Below, piece after piece: positions 48,650-59,842 of a stretch of 64,000 bases of DNA. The translations under genes and the position numbers were made by a program. Source of the stretch: Synechococcus sp. CS-1329 (GTDB lineage: Bacteria > Cyanobacteriota > Cyanobacteriia > PCC-6307 > Cyanobiaceae); assembly GCF_025128055.1 (NCBI RefSeq), contig NZ_JAHLYS010000045.1, forward strand, positions 62,001-126,000, in the 5' to 3' direction. The notes below the pieces were generated by a model that searched no databases, was not told where the DNA came from, and was given only the letters and a program-made list of their open reading frames with translations. The stretch's first letter is position 1; each line of letters begins with the position of its first letter.

Positions 48650-49387
48650 TCAGAGCGGTGCGGCTCCCTGCATCAGCCAGAGCCCGTGCAGGCCCTCCCA
48701 GACCAGATAGGCGCTGATCAGCAGCGCCAGAACACCCACAACCCATTCGCCGTGGTGCTCCATCCAGCCCTCGAGGCGGCTGAGGGGCGTACGGATGCCA
48801 CCTCCGGTGGCCATCCAGGCCAGCGGTGGCAGCAGCAGCAGGGAACTGGCCACCAGTACAAACACCCCAGTGAGTTCCAGATCCGTGCCCACTCCTGGCT
48901 GGTTGATCAACAACAAGCCGGCCTCCTTGAGATAGAAGACCAGATTCTCGGGGGTGAGCAGGGCACTGACTGCTCCAATCAGCACCAACATCGGTGCGCT
49001 GAAGTCGGGCAACTGGCCGATCAGACGCATCGCCATGCCCTGCTCGTCGATGGCAGCGGCAGGGGTGAGCTGATAGAGGCCAAGGCCCATCAACACGGCC
49101 GCTCCCACCAGGTCGATCATCACCTGCCCGCGCTCTCCATGGTTAAGACCGAGGGCGAGGCGGTCACCCACCGCCATCAGGGCCACGATCGCCAATCCAT
49201 TGGCACTGGCCCAACCGCTCACAAAGGCCAGGGCACGCCTGAGCGGCGATTGTCCGAGCAGAAGAAGCACCACCACAGCAATATGCAGTGGACTGAAGGC
49301 GATGCCGAACCCGAACAGGGACGTCTGACTGAAAAGTGCCGCAGAGCTGAGGTGCGGAGCTGGACCGAGCAGTTCAAGGCTGGGCAC
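48650..49387 (-). CDS. GAP-family (SfLAP-type) membrane protein
   Basis: 245 residues, six or so hydrophobic segments: FGFGIAFSPLHIAVVVLLLLG, ALAFVSGWASANGLAIVAL, MIDLVGAAVLMGLGLYQL, MLVLIGAVSALLTPENLVFYL and two near the C-terminus. The pattern FSPLHIAVVVLLL with RRALAFVSGW is that of GAP/Sap-like proteins, a LysE-like superfamily branch; function is unknown. Ends 10 bp from the cupS stop (convergent). Start GTG 49387. Confidence 0.7.
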   Translation of the reverse strand: MPSLELLGPAPHLSSAALFSQTSLFGFGIAFSPLHIAVVVLLLLGQSPLRRALAFVSGWASANGLAIVALMAVGDRLALGLNHGERGQVMIDLVGAAVLMGLGLYQLTPAAAIDEQGMAMRLIGQLPDFSAPMLVLIGAVSALLTPENLVFYLKEAGLLLINQPGVGTDLELTGVFVLVASSLLLLPPLAWMATGGGIRTPLSRLEGWMEHHGEWVVGVLALLISAYLVWEGLHGLWLMQGAAPL

Positions 49388-49461
49388 GGGATCGCCGGTA
49401 CCGTTGTGGTCTCAGAGACCGTAATGGTCCGGCAATGCCCTGTGCGAGGGGTGGTTTCGGC

Positions 49462-50776
<1,315 letters not shown>

Positions 50777-50779
50777 GGT

Positions 50780-52057
50780 TCAGGCGGGGGAATGGGTGGG
50801 ATCGAGGCGACGCTCCAGGGCCCGGCTGCCCAGCCCGAGGGCGGCGCAGCAGCACCAGAACAGCACAGCCAGGGTGAGATACACCTCAGCGTTCTTGCCC
50901 AGGAACTCGGGATTGGCCATCACGGTACGGGCCGTGCCGAGCAGGTCGAGCAGGCCGATCAGTGACAGCAGTGTGGTGTCCTGCAGCAGCGAGATGAATT
51001 GCCCCACCGCCGCCGGCAGGGCGATGCGCAGGGCCTGGGGCAACACCACCCGCTGCAGGGCCTGGGGCATCGAGAGCCCCAGGGAACGGGCGGCCTCCAG
51101 CTGGCCGGGGGGGACAGCGGAGAGGCCGGCGCGCACCGCCTCGGCCAGGTAGGCCCCGCAGAAGAAGGTGAGCACCCAGGCGGCCCGCCAGACCCGATCC
51201 GGCGCCCAGCCGCCGGGGAGCATGTAGCCAAGAATGTTCTGGCCCAGGAACAGCAGGGTGATCAGCGGTGCACCGCGGATGAACTCGATGTAGAGCACCG
51301 AGCTCCAGCGCAGCAACGGCAGGTCGCTGCGGCGCCCGAGCGCCACCACCACGCCGATCGGAAAGCTCAGCAGGATCGCGAAGCTGGCCATCAACAGGGT
51401 GAGCAGCAGGCCGCCCCAGTTGGAGGGGGACACCTGGGACATCCCCAGGCCGCCAGCGATCAGCACCATGCCCAGCAGGTAGAGCAGCGGCCAGCTGAGG
51501 GGCACCAGCTTCAGCAGCCGCGGCGGCCAGCTGCGGCCCCAGTGGCCGGCGATCCAGCGCATGGCCACCAGCAGGCCGGTGATCGCCCACCAGCGCACCT
51601 GCAGGGGGAAGCCCAGGGCCAGGGCCGCCGGCAGCCAGGCCGCCAGGAAGCCGAGCAGCGCCACCGCCAGGCGGTCGTTGAAGGGCCAGAGCTCACCGCT
51701 GCGATCCGCCCGTGGGAAAGCCCGCAGCAGACCCCAGCTCAGGCCGCTGAGGGCCGCCACCAGCACCACCAGCAGCCAGAGGCGCCACTGCTGCTCGATG
51801 GGGTAACGGCCGACGGCGAAGAGGGTGGTGTTGACCTGGATCACGGCCCACTGGGCCTGGCCGAAGGCCCAGCGCAGCAGACCCACTGCCGAGGCCAGGA
51901 TCAACAGGATCAGCAGCGCCGAGACCAGACCGTCGCCGCGGCTGGCGAACAGTTCCTGGCGCAGGACACCGGCCCAGCTGCGCTGAACCGATGGCGGTGC
52001 CGGACTGGCAGGCCGCAGGGGCGGGGTGGTGGCGGAGCCGGGGGGTAGGGCGGTCAC
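50780..52057 (-). CDS. Polar amino-acid ABC transporter permease (AapM/NatH-like)
   Basis: 425 residues, with an extended N-terminal part of several helices before the core permease domain. The EAA loop (AEAVRAGLSAVPPGQLEAARSLGLSMPQALQRVVLPQALRI region, about residues 310-350) contacts the ATPase. Partner of the permease encoded 4 bp upstream. The large N-terminal half is typical of AapM rather than small GlnP-type permeases. Confidence 0.9.
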   Translation of the reverse strand: MTALPPGSATTPPLRPASPAPPSVQRSWAGVLRQELFASRGDGLVSALLILLILASAVGLLRWAFGQAQWAVIQVNTTLFAVGRYPIEQQWRLWLLVVLVAALSGLSWGLLRAFPRADRSGELWPFNDRLAVALLGFLAAWLPAALALGFPLQVRWWAITGLLVAMRWIAGHWGRSWPPRLLKLVPLSWPLLYLLGMVLIAGGLGMSQVSPSNWGGLLLTLLMASFAILLSFPIGVVVALGRRSDLPLLRWSSVLYIEFIRGAPLITLLFLGQNILGYMLPGGWAPDRVWRAAWVLTFFCGAYLAEAVRAGLSAVPPGQLEAARSLGLSMPQALQRVVLPQALRIALPAAVGQFISLLQDTTLLSLIGLLDLLGTARTVMANPEFLGKNAEVYLTLAVLFWCCCAALGLGSRALERRLDPTHSPA

Positions 52058-52061
52058 CGGC

Positions 52062-53051
52062 TCAGCGCTCCCGGATCTGCACCAGCTGGTTCACACCGTT
52101 CATCACAGCGGAGATCAGCAGATCGATGATCAGGTAGGAGCCCAGCAGCAGCAGGAACACCTCGAGGGCCCGGCCGGTCTGGTTGAGGGTGGTTTCTGAA
52201 ACGGAGTACAGATCCACGTAGCCCACCGCCACGGCCAGGGCGGAATTCTTGGCCAGGGAGATGTACTGGCTGTTGAGGCCGGGCACGATCACCCTCAGGG
52301 CCTGGGGCAGCACCACCGAGCGCATGCTCGCGCTCCAGTGCAGGCCCAGGGAGGTGGCCGCCTCCCACTGACCCTGCGGCACCGAGGCGATGCCACCCCG
52401 CACCACTTCAGCGATGAACGCACCGCTGTAGGTGATCAGGCCAGTGAGCAGGGCTGTGAACTCCACCGACAGGCGCAGGGGGGCCTGCCAGACCCCATTG
52501 ACCAGCTCCGGGCCCTGCCAACTGAAGCCCTGGGCGAACCAGGCCAGGTACAACCCCGATTTCGAGACGACGACGCCGGGCAGCTGAAAGGCGGCGGTGC
52601 CGTTGGGCAGAGCCAGAAACACCACGAAGTACCAGAACAGCAGTTGGAGGAGCAGGGGGATGTTTCGGATCACCTCCACATAGACCCGGGCCAGCCGCCG
52701 CAGCAGCCCATTGCTGCTGAAGGAGGCCATGCCCACCGCCGTGCCCAGCAGAGTGGCCCCCACCAGACCCACCACAATCACCCGCAGGCTGTTCACCAGC
52801 CCCACCAGCAGGGCACGCCAGTAGGGCATCGAGGCGTCGAAGGGAATCAGGCTCTCGGCCACATCGAAACTGGCCGGCTGGCCCAGCCAGCGCCAGCTCA
52901 GCAACAGCCCGGCGCCGGTGAGGTTGCGCACCAGGTTGCCCACCAGCAGGCTGATCACCAGCAGCAGCACCAGGCCCACCACCGCCTGGACGATCCAGGG
53001 CACCACCCGGCGATCACGCCACCAGGGAATTCGCTCGAAGGTGCCGCTCAA
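52062..53051 (-). CDS. Polar amino-acid ABC transporter permease (AapQ/NatG-like)
   Basis: 329 residues. Hydrophobic start (IVQAVVGLVLLLVISLLVG), a loop with NLTGAG, ISLAKNSALAVAVGY near the C-terminus, and the EAA loop AEVVRGGIASVPQGQWEAATSLGL near 235. ATG 53051 overlaps the binding-protein stop (ATGA). The pair of unequal permeases forms the heterodimeric channel. Confidence 0.92.
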   Translation of the reverse strand: MSGTFERIPWWRDRRVVPWIVQAVVGLVLLLVISLLVGNLVRNLTGAGLLLSWRWLGQPASFDVAESLIPFDASMPYWRALLVGLVNSLRVIVVGLVGATLLGTAVGMASFSSNGLLRRLARVYVEVIRNIPLLLQLLFWYFVVFLALPNGTAAFQLPGVVVSKSGLYLAWFAQGFSWQGPELVNGVWQAPLRLSVEFTALLTGLITYSGAFIAEVVRGGIASVPQGQWEAATSLGLHWSASMRSVVLPQALRVIVPGLNSQYISLAKNSALAVAVGYVDLYSVSETTLNQTGRALEVFLLLLGSYLIIDLLISAVMNGVNQLVQIRER

Positions 53052-54118
53052 CGGAAGGGAGGCGAATAGATCAGGCCGCCCTCGGTCCAGAGGCGGTTCT
53101 CAGCCCGCTCCAGCTTGAGTGGCGAGCCGGTGCCCACGTTGCGCTCGAAGATTTCGCCGTAGTTGCCCACCGCCGCGATCGTCTTGGGAACGAAATCGGC
53201 CGGCAGACCCAGTTGCTTGCCGAAATCACCCTCCACCCCCAGGAAGCGACGCAGGTCGGCCTGGTTGGTGTTGGCCTTGGCTTCGGCCACCTTGGCGGCC
53301 ACATTGGCCTTGGTGATACCCAGCTCTTCGGCCTGGAAGAGGGCGAAGACCGTCCAGCGCATGGCATCGGCCCAGGCGGGGTCGCCATTGACGCTGGCGG
53401 GGGTGAGCGGTTCCTTGCTCATCACCACCGGCAGGAGGGTGTGCTGATCGGGGTTCGGGAAGCTGCTGCGCTTGGCCGCCAGCTGGGAGCGGTCGCTGGT
53501 GACGGCCACGCAACGGCCCCCCAGGTAGGCCGCATAGGTCTGGTCACCGGTCTGGAACTTGAGCGGGGTGTAGGAGATGCCCTGCTCGCGCATGCGGTCG
53601 GCCAGGTTGAGCTCGGTGGTGGTGCCGCTCTCCACGCAGATCGGCTTGCCGTCGAGATCCTGGAGGGTGGTGGCACCACTGGCCACCGGCACCATCACCC
53701 CCTGACCGTCGTAGAAGGTGGTTGGACCGAAGGAAATGCCGTTGCCGCCGGCCGAATCGCGGCTGAGGGTCATGGTGGTGTTGCGGGCCAGCATGTCCAC
53801 TTCCCCGCTGGCCAGGGCGGCGAAGCGCTCACTGGAGTTGAGGTCGCGGAATTCCACCTTGGCCGGGTCGCCCAGCACCGCCGCCGCCACGGCGCGGCAG
53901 GTGTCGGCATCGAGGCCGCTGTAGGTGCCATCGGGGCCGAGGAAGCTGAAGCCGGGCAGCTTGCCGTCCACCCCACAGACCAGTTTGCCGCGGCCACGGA
54001 TGGTGGAGAGCTTGACGCTCTGGACACCGCCGCCGCTGCCGCTGTCATCGGCGCAACCACCGAGGGCGAAGGCCAGCAGCAGGGGCAGGGCGAGGAGCCA
54101 GCGGGGCGAGGGTTGCAT
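53048..54118 (-). CDS. Polar amino-acid ABC transporter, substrate-binding lipoprotein
   Basis: 356 residues. Lipoprotein signal (WLLALPLLLAFALGGC) with Cys near residue 22, then SBP family 3 fold (LVCGVDGKLPGFSFLGPDG, GLDADTCRAVAAAVLG, DMLARNTTMTLSRD, GKPICVESGTTTELNLADRM). The N-terminal GVDGKLPGFSF element is typical of AapJ/BztA/NatF receptors for acidic and neutral polar amino acids. First gene of the operon; no NtcA site was recognised in the 69 bp upstream. Confidence 0.93.
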   Translation of the reverse strand: MQPSPRWLLALPLLLAFALGGCADDSGSGGGVQSVKLSTIRGRGKLVCGVDGKLPGFSFLGPDGTYSGLDADTCRAVAAAVLGDPAKVEFRDLNSSERFAALASGEVDMLARNTTMTLSRDSAGGNGISFGPTTFYDGQGVMVPVASGATTLQDLDGKPICVESGTTTELNLADRMREQGISYTPLKFQTGDQTYAAYLGGRCVAVTSDRSQLAAKRSSFPNPDQHTLLPVVMSKEPLTPASVNGDPAWADAMRWTVFALFQAEELGITKANVAAKVAEAKANTNQADLRRFLGVEGDFGKQLGLPADFVPKTIAAVGNYGEIFERNVGTGSPLKLERAENRLWTEGGLIYSPPFR

Positions 54119-54187
54119 CTACAGGAGCCGAGCAGTGGGCGCAGTTTGCCAGCTCTGCCACGGACATGCCGCTAACCCGGGCTGATA

Positions 54188-55654
54188 ATGATGCGACTCC
54201 GGAATCGATGGGTGCCAGGCAGCGCCAGTTCCCCCTCCAGGCCATCCACCCCCGCCCCCACCAACCCCATCCGTGAACTGCTGGAGCCCTTCCAGCAACG
54301 CTGGACACGGCTGACGGTGCCCCAGTTCACGGTGCTCACCGGCCTGCTGGTGATCGCCGTGGGCACCCTGCTGATGGCCCTGCCCGTGTTCTCCTCCGAA
54401 CGCGTCGGTCTCTGGGAAGCGCTGTTCACGGTGATCTCCGCCATCACGGTGACCGGGCTGACGGTGGTGGATGTGGGTCAGGAGCTCACCTTCCCCGGGC
54501 AGGTGCTGCTGGCCCTGCTGATCCTCACCGGCGGCCTGGGGTTGATGGCCATCACCACCTTTCTGCAGGGTTTCGTGCAGCGGGGCTCGAGGTTGCGGCG
54601 GCGGCTGGATCGCGGCCGCGCCATGGACGAGTTCGGCGTGGGTGGCATCGGCAGCACCTTCCACTCGATCCTGATCACCGCCGCCTGGGTGATCGGCATC
54701 GGCACCCTGGTGCTCTACACCATCGGTTTCCGCGACATTCCCCTGCCGCGGGAGCGGCTGTGGGCGGCGCTGTTCCACTGCATCAGCGCCTACAACAACG
54801 CCGGCTTCGGGCTCTGGAGCGACAGCCTGATGGGCTACAGCGCCAACCCGGTGGTGAACCTGGTGATCATGGTGATGATCGTCTCGGGCGGGATCGGCTA
54901 CCGGGTCACCAACGACCTCTGGCAGAACCGCTTCAAGGTGCGCATGATCCGCAGCTTCAGCCTGCACACCCGCCTGGTGCTGCGCTGCACGATCGCTCTG
55001 ATCCTGATCGGCGCCGCGGGGTTGCTGTTCACCGAGCACTTCACCCGCTCCAGCGGACTGACGCCGCTGCCCTGGTGGCAGGAAGTGCAAGTGGTGTTCT
55101 TTCAGTCGGTGAGCACCCGCACCGCCGGCTTCAACACCGTGCACATCTCCGTGGAGGGAATCTCGGAAGCAGGCCTGCTGTTGATGATGACGTTGATGTT
55201 CATCGGCGCCAGCCCCGGCGGGACCGGCGGCGGCATCAAGACCACCACCTTCGCCAGCCTGGTGGCGGCCACCCGCTCCACCCTGCGGGGGGAGGACACG
55301 GTGGTGATCCGGCGCCGCACCATCTCCGACAAGGTGGTGCTGCGGGCGGTGGGGGTCACCCTGGCCTCGCTGCTGTTCGTCTTGCTGATGGCCCTGGTGC
55401 TGGGCCTGGATCGCGGCGTGAGCACCGAGGGGCAGGCGTTCTCCTTCCTGCAGAAGTTGTTCACCTGCATCTCCGCCTTCGCCACCGTGGGCCTGGATCT
55501 GGGGGTGACCGCCGAGCTGAACCGCTGGGGCCAGCTGGTGCTGATGGTGGGCATGTTCGTGGGGCGGATCGGCATCCTGCTGCTGCTCTCGGCGATCTTC
55601 GGCAGCCACCCCACGTCGAAGATTTCGTATCAGCACGAGGAGCTCTACCTCTAA
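54188..55654 (+). CDS. KtrB/TrkH-family K+ (Na+-coupled) transporter subunit
   Basis: About 488 residues. Four selectivity-filter P-loops can be read: [12 protein letters not shown] near 80, [10 protein letters not shown] near 205, [10 protein letters not shown] near 315 and [10 protein letters not shown] near 433, each with the filter Gly. Proteins of this family normally need a KtrA/TrkA RCK-domain partner; none is encoded beside it here. ATG at 54188 or 54191. Similar to cyanobacterial NtpJ/KtrB important in salt and osmotic stress. Confidence 0.92.
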   Translation: MMRLRNRWVPGSASSPSRPSTPAPTNPIRELLEPFQQRWTRLTVPQFTVLTGLLVIAVGTLLMALPVFSSERVGLWEALFTVISAITVTGLTVVDVGQELTFPGQVLLALLILTGGLGLMAITTFLQGFVQRGSRLRRRLDRGRAMDEFGVGGIGSTFHSILITAAWVIGIGTLVLYTIGFRDIPLPRERLWAALFHCISAYNNAGFGLWSDSLMGYSANPVVNLVIMVMIVSGGIGYRVTNDLWQNRFKVRMIRSFSLHTRLVLRCTIALILIGAAGLLFTEHFTRSSGLTPLPWWQEVQVVFFQSVSTRTAGFNTVHISVEGISEAGLLLMMTLMFIGASPGGTGGGIKTTTFASLVAATRSTLRGEDTVVIRRRTISDKVVLRAVGVTLASLLFVLLMALVLGLDRGVSTEGQAFSFLQKLFTCISAFATVGLDLGVTAELNRWGQLVLMVGMFVGRIGILLLLSAIFGSHPTSKISYQHEELYL

Positions 55655-55739
55655 GAGCACCTGCTCCGAGCTGTTGGAGCTCCAGGGAGGCCGAGCGCCG
55701 GGGCTGAGAATGGGTCCATCTCTGCGCGAGCGCGGCTCC

Positions 55740-56810
55740 ATGGCGGCCATTCCCCAGCAACTGCTGATCCGCCGCCCCGACGACTGGCATGTGCATCTGC
55801 GCGATGGCGCCATGCTGCGGGCCGTGGCGCCGGAAACAGCCCGGGTGTTCCGGCGGGCGATCGTGATGCCCAATCTGCTGCCACCGATCACCACTGCTGC
55901 TGCGGCAGCGGCCTACCGGCAGCGCATCCTGGCGGCGGTGGACGCCAGCACTGGCTTCGAGCCCCTGATGACGGCCTATCTCACCGACACGATCGCGGCG
56001 AGTGAGCTGGAGCGGGGCTTCGCCGAGGGGGTGTTCACGGCCGCCAAGCTCTATCCGGCCCGGGCCACCACCAACGCCGAGGCCGGGGTCAGTGATCTGG
56101 CGCGCATCACGCCGGTGCTGGAGGCGATGGAGCGGATCGGCATGCCGCTGCTGATCCACGGCGAGGTGACCGATCCCGACGTGGATGTTTTCGACCGGGA
56201 GGCCGTGTTCATCGAGCGCCATCTTGAGCCTCTGCTGCAGCGCCACCAGGGGCTGAAGGTGGTGTTCGAGCACATCACCACCTCCGAAGCCGTGGCCTTC
56301 GTGGCAGCGGGGCCCCCCACCCTGGCCGCCACGATCACGCCCCACCACCTGCAGATCAACCGCAACGCCATGTTCCAGGGCGGGTTGCGGCCAGACGCCT
56401 ACTGCCTGCCGGTGGCCAAGCGGGAACTGCACCGCATCGCCCTGCGCGGGGCTGCCACCTCAGGAGAGCCGCGCTTCTTCCTGGGCACCGATTCGGCGCC
56501 CCACTCGCGCCAGGCGAAAGAGTCGGCCTGCGGCTGCGCCGGCATCTTCAATGCCCCCCACGCCCTTGAGAGCTACGCCCAGGTGTTCGAGCAGGAGGGC
56601 GCCCTGGAGCGGCTGGAGGCCTTCGCCTCGGAGTTCGGGCCCCGCTTCTACGGCCTGCCGCTCAACGAGGACAGGATCGAACTGGTGCGCCAGCCCCTGG
56701 AGGTTCCCCTGAAGCTGGAGCTGGGGGGCCAGGGGGAGGTGGGGCAGCCTCTGGTGCCGTTTCAGGCCGGCGAGACCCTGTCCTGGCAGATCAAATTCAC
56801 CAGCGATTGA
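55740..56810 (+). CDS. pyrC: Dihydroorotase (E. coli PyrC type)
   Basis: Zn enzyme closing carbamoyl-aspartate to dihydroorotate. About 356 residues from ATG 55740: metal-binding [16 protein letters not shown] near residue 12, [14 protein letters not shown] with the carboxylated Lys near 103, LIHGEVTD near 138, [12 protein letters not shown] near 177, and [15 protein letters not shown] near 250. All metal ligands are present, in contrast to the dihydroorotase-like gene at 18.3 kb. Convergent with the antiporter gene (42-bp gap). Confidence 0.95.
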   Translation: MAAIPQQLLIRRPDDWHVHLRDGAMLRAVAPETARVFRRAIVMPNLLPPITTAAAAAAYRQRILAAVDASTGFEPLMTAYLTDTIAASELERGFAEGVFTAAKLYPARATTNAEAGVSDLARITPVLEAMERIGMPLLIHGEVTDPDVDVFDREAVFIERHLEPLLQRHQGLKVVFEHITTSEAVAFVAAGPPTLAATITPHHLQINRNAMFQGGLRPDAYCLPVAKRELHRIALRGAATSGEPRFFLGTDSAPHSRQAKESACGCAGIFNAPHALESYAQVFEQEGALERLEAFASEFGPRFYGLPLNEDRIELVRQPLEVPLKLELGGQGEVGQPLVPFQAGETLSWQIKFTSD

Positions 56811-56852
56811 TCTGGCGCAGGGGCTCAGGCGATTGGGCCCAGGCGATCCGGT

Positions 56853-58232
56853 TCAGGGGATCAGGCTGGTCTGGGCCGCCGGGCTGGGCACCAGGCCCAG
56901 GGCCCGGGCGAGGTGGGGCAGGCTGATGCCCTGGATGAACAGGTTGACCACCACCACGATGAAGATGATGCTCTCGGCGTTGCGGCTGAGTTCGTCGATG
57001 ATGGCGGGGTCGATGCCACGGATTCTGGGGATCGCCAGGCTGAGGTCATGGGCGAGGGCGAGGGGAACAGCGCCACGCAGGCCACACCACGACACCAGCA
57101 TCGATTCCTTGAAGCTGAAGGGGGAGAATGGCTGAAACATCAGCACACTGATGGGGCGTGCCACCAGCATCAGCCCCAGGGCCGCAAGGATGCCGATCGG
57201 CAGGGCGTCGATCAGATCGGGGGGATAGACCAGCAGACCGAAAACCAGGAAGATCGTGATCTCCGTCATCGTGTTGAAGGGGAGCAGCACCTCCTGAATC
57301 GTGATGTGATTGATCCCAGGCGAACGGTAGGTCGTGTTGGTGAGAAACAGCCCGGTCACGTAGATGGCAATGAATCCGGAACCCCCGAGCAAACTGGTCA
57401 CGCCGTAGACCACAAACGCCACTGACATGGCCACCACCAGCAGCTGAGAGCGATCCTCCACCAGGTAGTTCACAACGAAGCGAGCCAGGTAGCCGAAGAT
57501 GAAGCCCACCACCAGGCCGGCACCGATCTGCTGCAGAAAGAGCCTGATCTGAGTGAGCACCGTGCTCTCCAGGCTGGTGGTCCCGGCGGCGGCCCCGGCG
57601 CTCACGAAGATGCCCACCACCAGCCCGTAGAAAAGCAGGGCAGAGGGATCATTCACCGAAGATTCGAATTCCAGCAGGTGCTGCAGCCGCAGGGGAACCT
57701 GGCGCCGCACCGATCGCAGCACACTCAAGGTGGCTCCCGCATCGGTGGAGCCCAGGCAGGCGGCGATCAGCATCGCGGCGCCGATCGGAATGGCTTCGAC
57801 GCCCCCCAGGGTGAGGGAGTTGGCCCCGGGGGAGGCCAGGAACCAGATCACCCCACCCAGCAGCAGTGAAGACACCACCACCCCACCGATGGCCAGGATG
57901 ATCCCGTATTCGAAGAATCCCCGGATTGCCGCCAGATCAGTCTTAAGCCCGGCGTAGAAGAGCAGCAGGGCCAGGCCCAGCAACTGAAAGTTCGCCGCCT
58001 GGGCATGGGTGATGCTGAGGCTGCTGACATTGATCGAGAGGCCCAGCAGCAGCACCCCGAGAATGGCTGGGATGCCGATCTTGGGTGAGAAGCGGCTGAT
58101 GGCCAGAGTGCCGAGAAACAGAACTCCGATGAACAGCAGATGCGCCTGAATGGGGAATTCCAGTGCATTGGGCTGCTCCGTGGCAGCGCCAAGCAGGATC
58201 TGGCTCAGGCTGAGGGTTGGGGCAAGAAGCAT
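56853..58232 (-). CDS. CPA1-type cation/proton antiporter (NhaP-like)
   Basis: About 459 residues, 12 or so helices. Seen: SRFSPKIGIPAILGVLLLGL, the core LGSTDAGATLSVLRSV (ND-type ion site is modified; the conserved Asp is present in STDAG), FESSVNDPSALLFYGLVVG, and SWCGLRGAVPLALAHDL near the end. The FESSVNDP and GLRGAVPLALA motifs are diagnostic for CPA1 exchangers. ATG 58232; the long frame upstream overlaps pyrFE and is rejected. Lies 7 bp downstream of pyrFE. Confidence 0.9.
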   Translation of the reverse strand: MLLAPTLSLSQILLGAATEQPNALEFPIQAHLLFIGVLFLGTLAISRFSPKIGIPAILGVLLLGLSINVSSLSITHAQAANFQLLGLALLLFYAGLKTDLAAIRGFFEYGIILAIGGVVVSSLLLGGVIWFLASPGANSLTLGGVEAIPIGAAMLIAACLGSTDAGATLSVLRSVRRQVPLRLQHLLEFESSVNDPSALLFYGLVVGIFVSAGAAAGTTSLESTVLTQIRLFLQQIGAGLVVGFIFGYLARFVVNYLVEDRSQLLVVAMSVAFVVYGVTSLLGGSGFIAIYVTGLFLTNTTYRSPGINHITIQEVLLPFNTMTEITIFLVFGLLVYPPDLIDALPIGILAALGLMLVARPISVLMFQPFSPFSFKESMLVSWCGLRGAVPLALAHDLSLAIPRIRGIDPAIIDELSRNAESIIFIVVVVNLFIQGISLPHLARALGLVPSPAAQTSLIP

Positions 58233-58239
58233 CCGCGAA

Positions 58240-59793
58240 TCAACGGCAGGGCAAGGTGGATTGGGTGGGGGCCGCCAGCAGATCGGCCTGGTCCTGGCTG
58301 AGGCGATTGGCCGCACGCAGGGAACTGGTGATGCGCTCGATGCCCACCACCGCATGGCAGGCATAGCCCTGGGCCTCCAGACGGGCGATGGCCTGGCCGC
58401 CGTGGTCGATGAACACCACCACATCGCGCACCTTCAGGCCCGACGACTCCAGCTTGGCGATGCCCTCCAGCACGCTGCCACCGGTGATCAGAATGTCATC
58501 GACGACCACGACGGTTTCGCCCTCCTCGAAATCCCCTTCGATCAGGCGGCGGGCCCCGTGGGCCTTGACCTCCTTGCGCGGATAGATCAAGGGCACATGC
58601 AGTTGCAGCGACAGTCCTGTGGCGGTGGGCAGGGATCCATAGGGGATACCGGCGATGCGGTCGAATTGCAGCTGGGCCAGGGGCTGGGCATAGGCATGCA
58701 GCACCCGGTGAAACAAATTGGGATCAGAGATGATCCGGCGCAGATCAATGTAGTAATTGAAGACGGCACCGGAGGCCTGCACGTACTCTCCGAAGAGCAG
58801 GCAGCCGATATCAAACAGATCCACCAGCAGCTCATCGAGGCGCTGGTCGTCCAGGCGCTGATCTTCGAGCCGCCCCAGCTCAAGGACCTCGGCAGCGGAG
58901 GGTGCGCTGGCAGTGGTCGTTGGCGCCGCTGATCCGCCGCGGGGCGTCGGCAGCCAGAGATCACAGCGATCGGCCGTGCCGCCGTCCCAGTTCGCCCGCA
59001 TCGTCTCGATCTGCTGGCGCAGGGCCCTGGTGCCCGCCGCCATGCCCTCCTCCACCAGCAGGTGCTGGGGGAGCGGCAGCAGCAGGCCATCGGCTGAACT
59101 GTTGAGGCCCGCCTGCAGCAGGGCCTCCAGCCGCTCTTCCTCGCCCCAGAGGCTGCGCAGGATCAAGAAGCGCTCCGGGGCTTCCCGCCGCACCCGTGCC
59201 AGCACGGCCGGATCGCTGGTGCCCACCTCCAGCAGCAGGTGCTCCGGGGTGCCCCAGAGCTGGGTCTCCCGCACGATCGTGATGTAGAGGGGGTCGTCTT
59301 CGTTGGGGTGGTGCTGCACCACCCGGGCCCCGGGATTGGAACTGTGGCAGGTGAGCACCACCGCCCGGTCGGGATAGAGCAGAAAGGGGGCGGCGATGTC
59401 CTGCCCCGCCAGCGGCGAGAGGGTGACCGCATCGACGCCGAGGTCACGGAAGAGGTAGTGGGCCAGGGCCGAGGAGCTGTTCAGATCGCCATGCTTGGCA
59501 TCGAGAATCAGCGGCAGCTCCAGCGGCACCAGCTCACGCACCTCCCGCAGCAGCTCCAGGCCGATGGGCCCCAGGGCCTGGTAGAAACCCAGGCTCGGCT
59601 TGTAGGCGCAGACGCTGTCGGAGGTGGCTTCGATCACCGCCTTGATCCAGCGGCGGGCCTGGGCCAGGAACGAGCCGCTGCCGGCGTTGTGGCGCGTCCA
59701 GGTCTGAAGCATCTCCGGGTTGGGATCCAAGCCGGTGATGAGCAGCGACTGGCGGCTGGCCATCGCTTCGGTGAGTTTGACGAAAAAGCTCAT
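58240..59793 (-). CDS. pyrFE: Bifunctional orotidine-5'-phosphate decarboxylase / orotate phosphoribosyltransferase (PyrF-PyrE fusion)
   Basis: 517 residues carrying the last two steps of UMP synthesis. Residues 1-280 are a type 2 OMP decarboxylase (LLITGLDPNPEM, catalytic LILDAKHGDLNSS near 95, TVTLSPL-like strand, LLEVGTSDPAVL). A Ser/Thr/Pro linker follows (about 285-305). Residues 310-517 are OPRT with IPYGSLPTATGLSL and the PRPP loop VVVVDDILITGGSV near 425-437. The F-E order is opposite to the animal E-F enzyme and is known from cyanobacteria and some protists. Confidence 0.95.
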   Translation of the reverse strand: MSFFVKLTEAMASRQSLLITGLDPNPEMLQTWTRHNAGSGSFLAQARRWIKAVIEATSDSVCAYKPSLGFYQALGPIGLELLREVRELVPLELPLILDAKHGDLNSSSALAHYLFRDLGVDAVTLSPLAGQDIAAPFLLYPDRAVVLTCHSSNPGARVVQHHPNEDDPLYITIVRETQLWGTPEHLLLEVGTSDPAVLARVRREAPERFLILRSLWGEEERLEALLQAGLNSSADGLLLPLPQHLLVEEGMAAGTRALRQQIETMRANWDGGTADRCDLWLPTPRGGSAAPTTTASAPSAAEVLELGRLEDQRLDDQRLDELLVDLFDIGCLLFGEYVQASGAVFNYYIDLRRIISDPNLFHRVLHAYAQPLAQLQFDRIAGIPYGSLPTATGLSLQLHVPLIYPRKEVKAHGARRLIEGDFEEGETVVVVDDILITGGSVLEGIAKLESSGLKVRDVVVFIDHGGQAIARLEAQGYACHAVVGIERITSSLRAANRLSQDQADLLAAPTQSTLPCR

Positions 59794-59842
59794 GGCCCCT
59801 GCCCCTGGGTCAGCATGGCAGTGCAGGCCACCCCCCGGCCGC

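Noticed and set aside
49408-49420. GGTCTCAGAGACC inverted repeat between glnB and the GAP-family gene
   Set aside because: Arms of 6 bp around one base cannot fold as a good terminator, and there is no T-run; could be an operator but evidence is thin.
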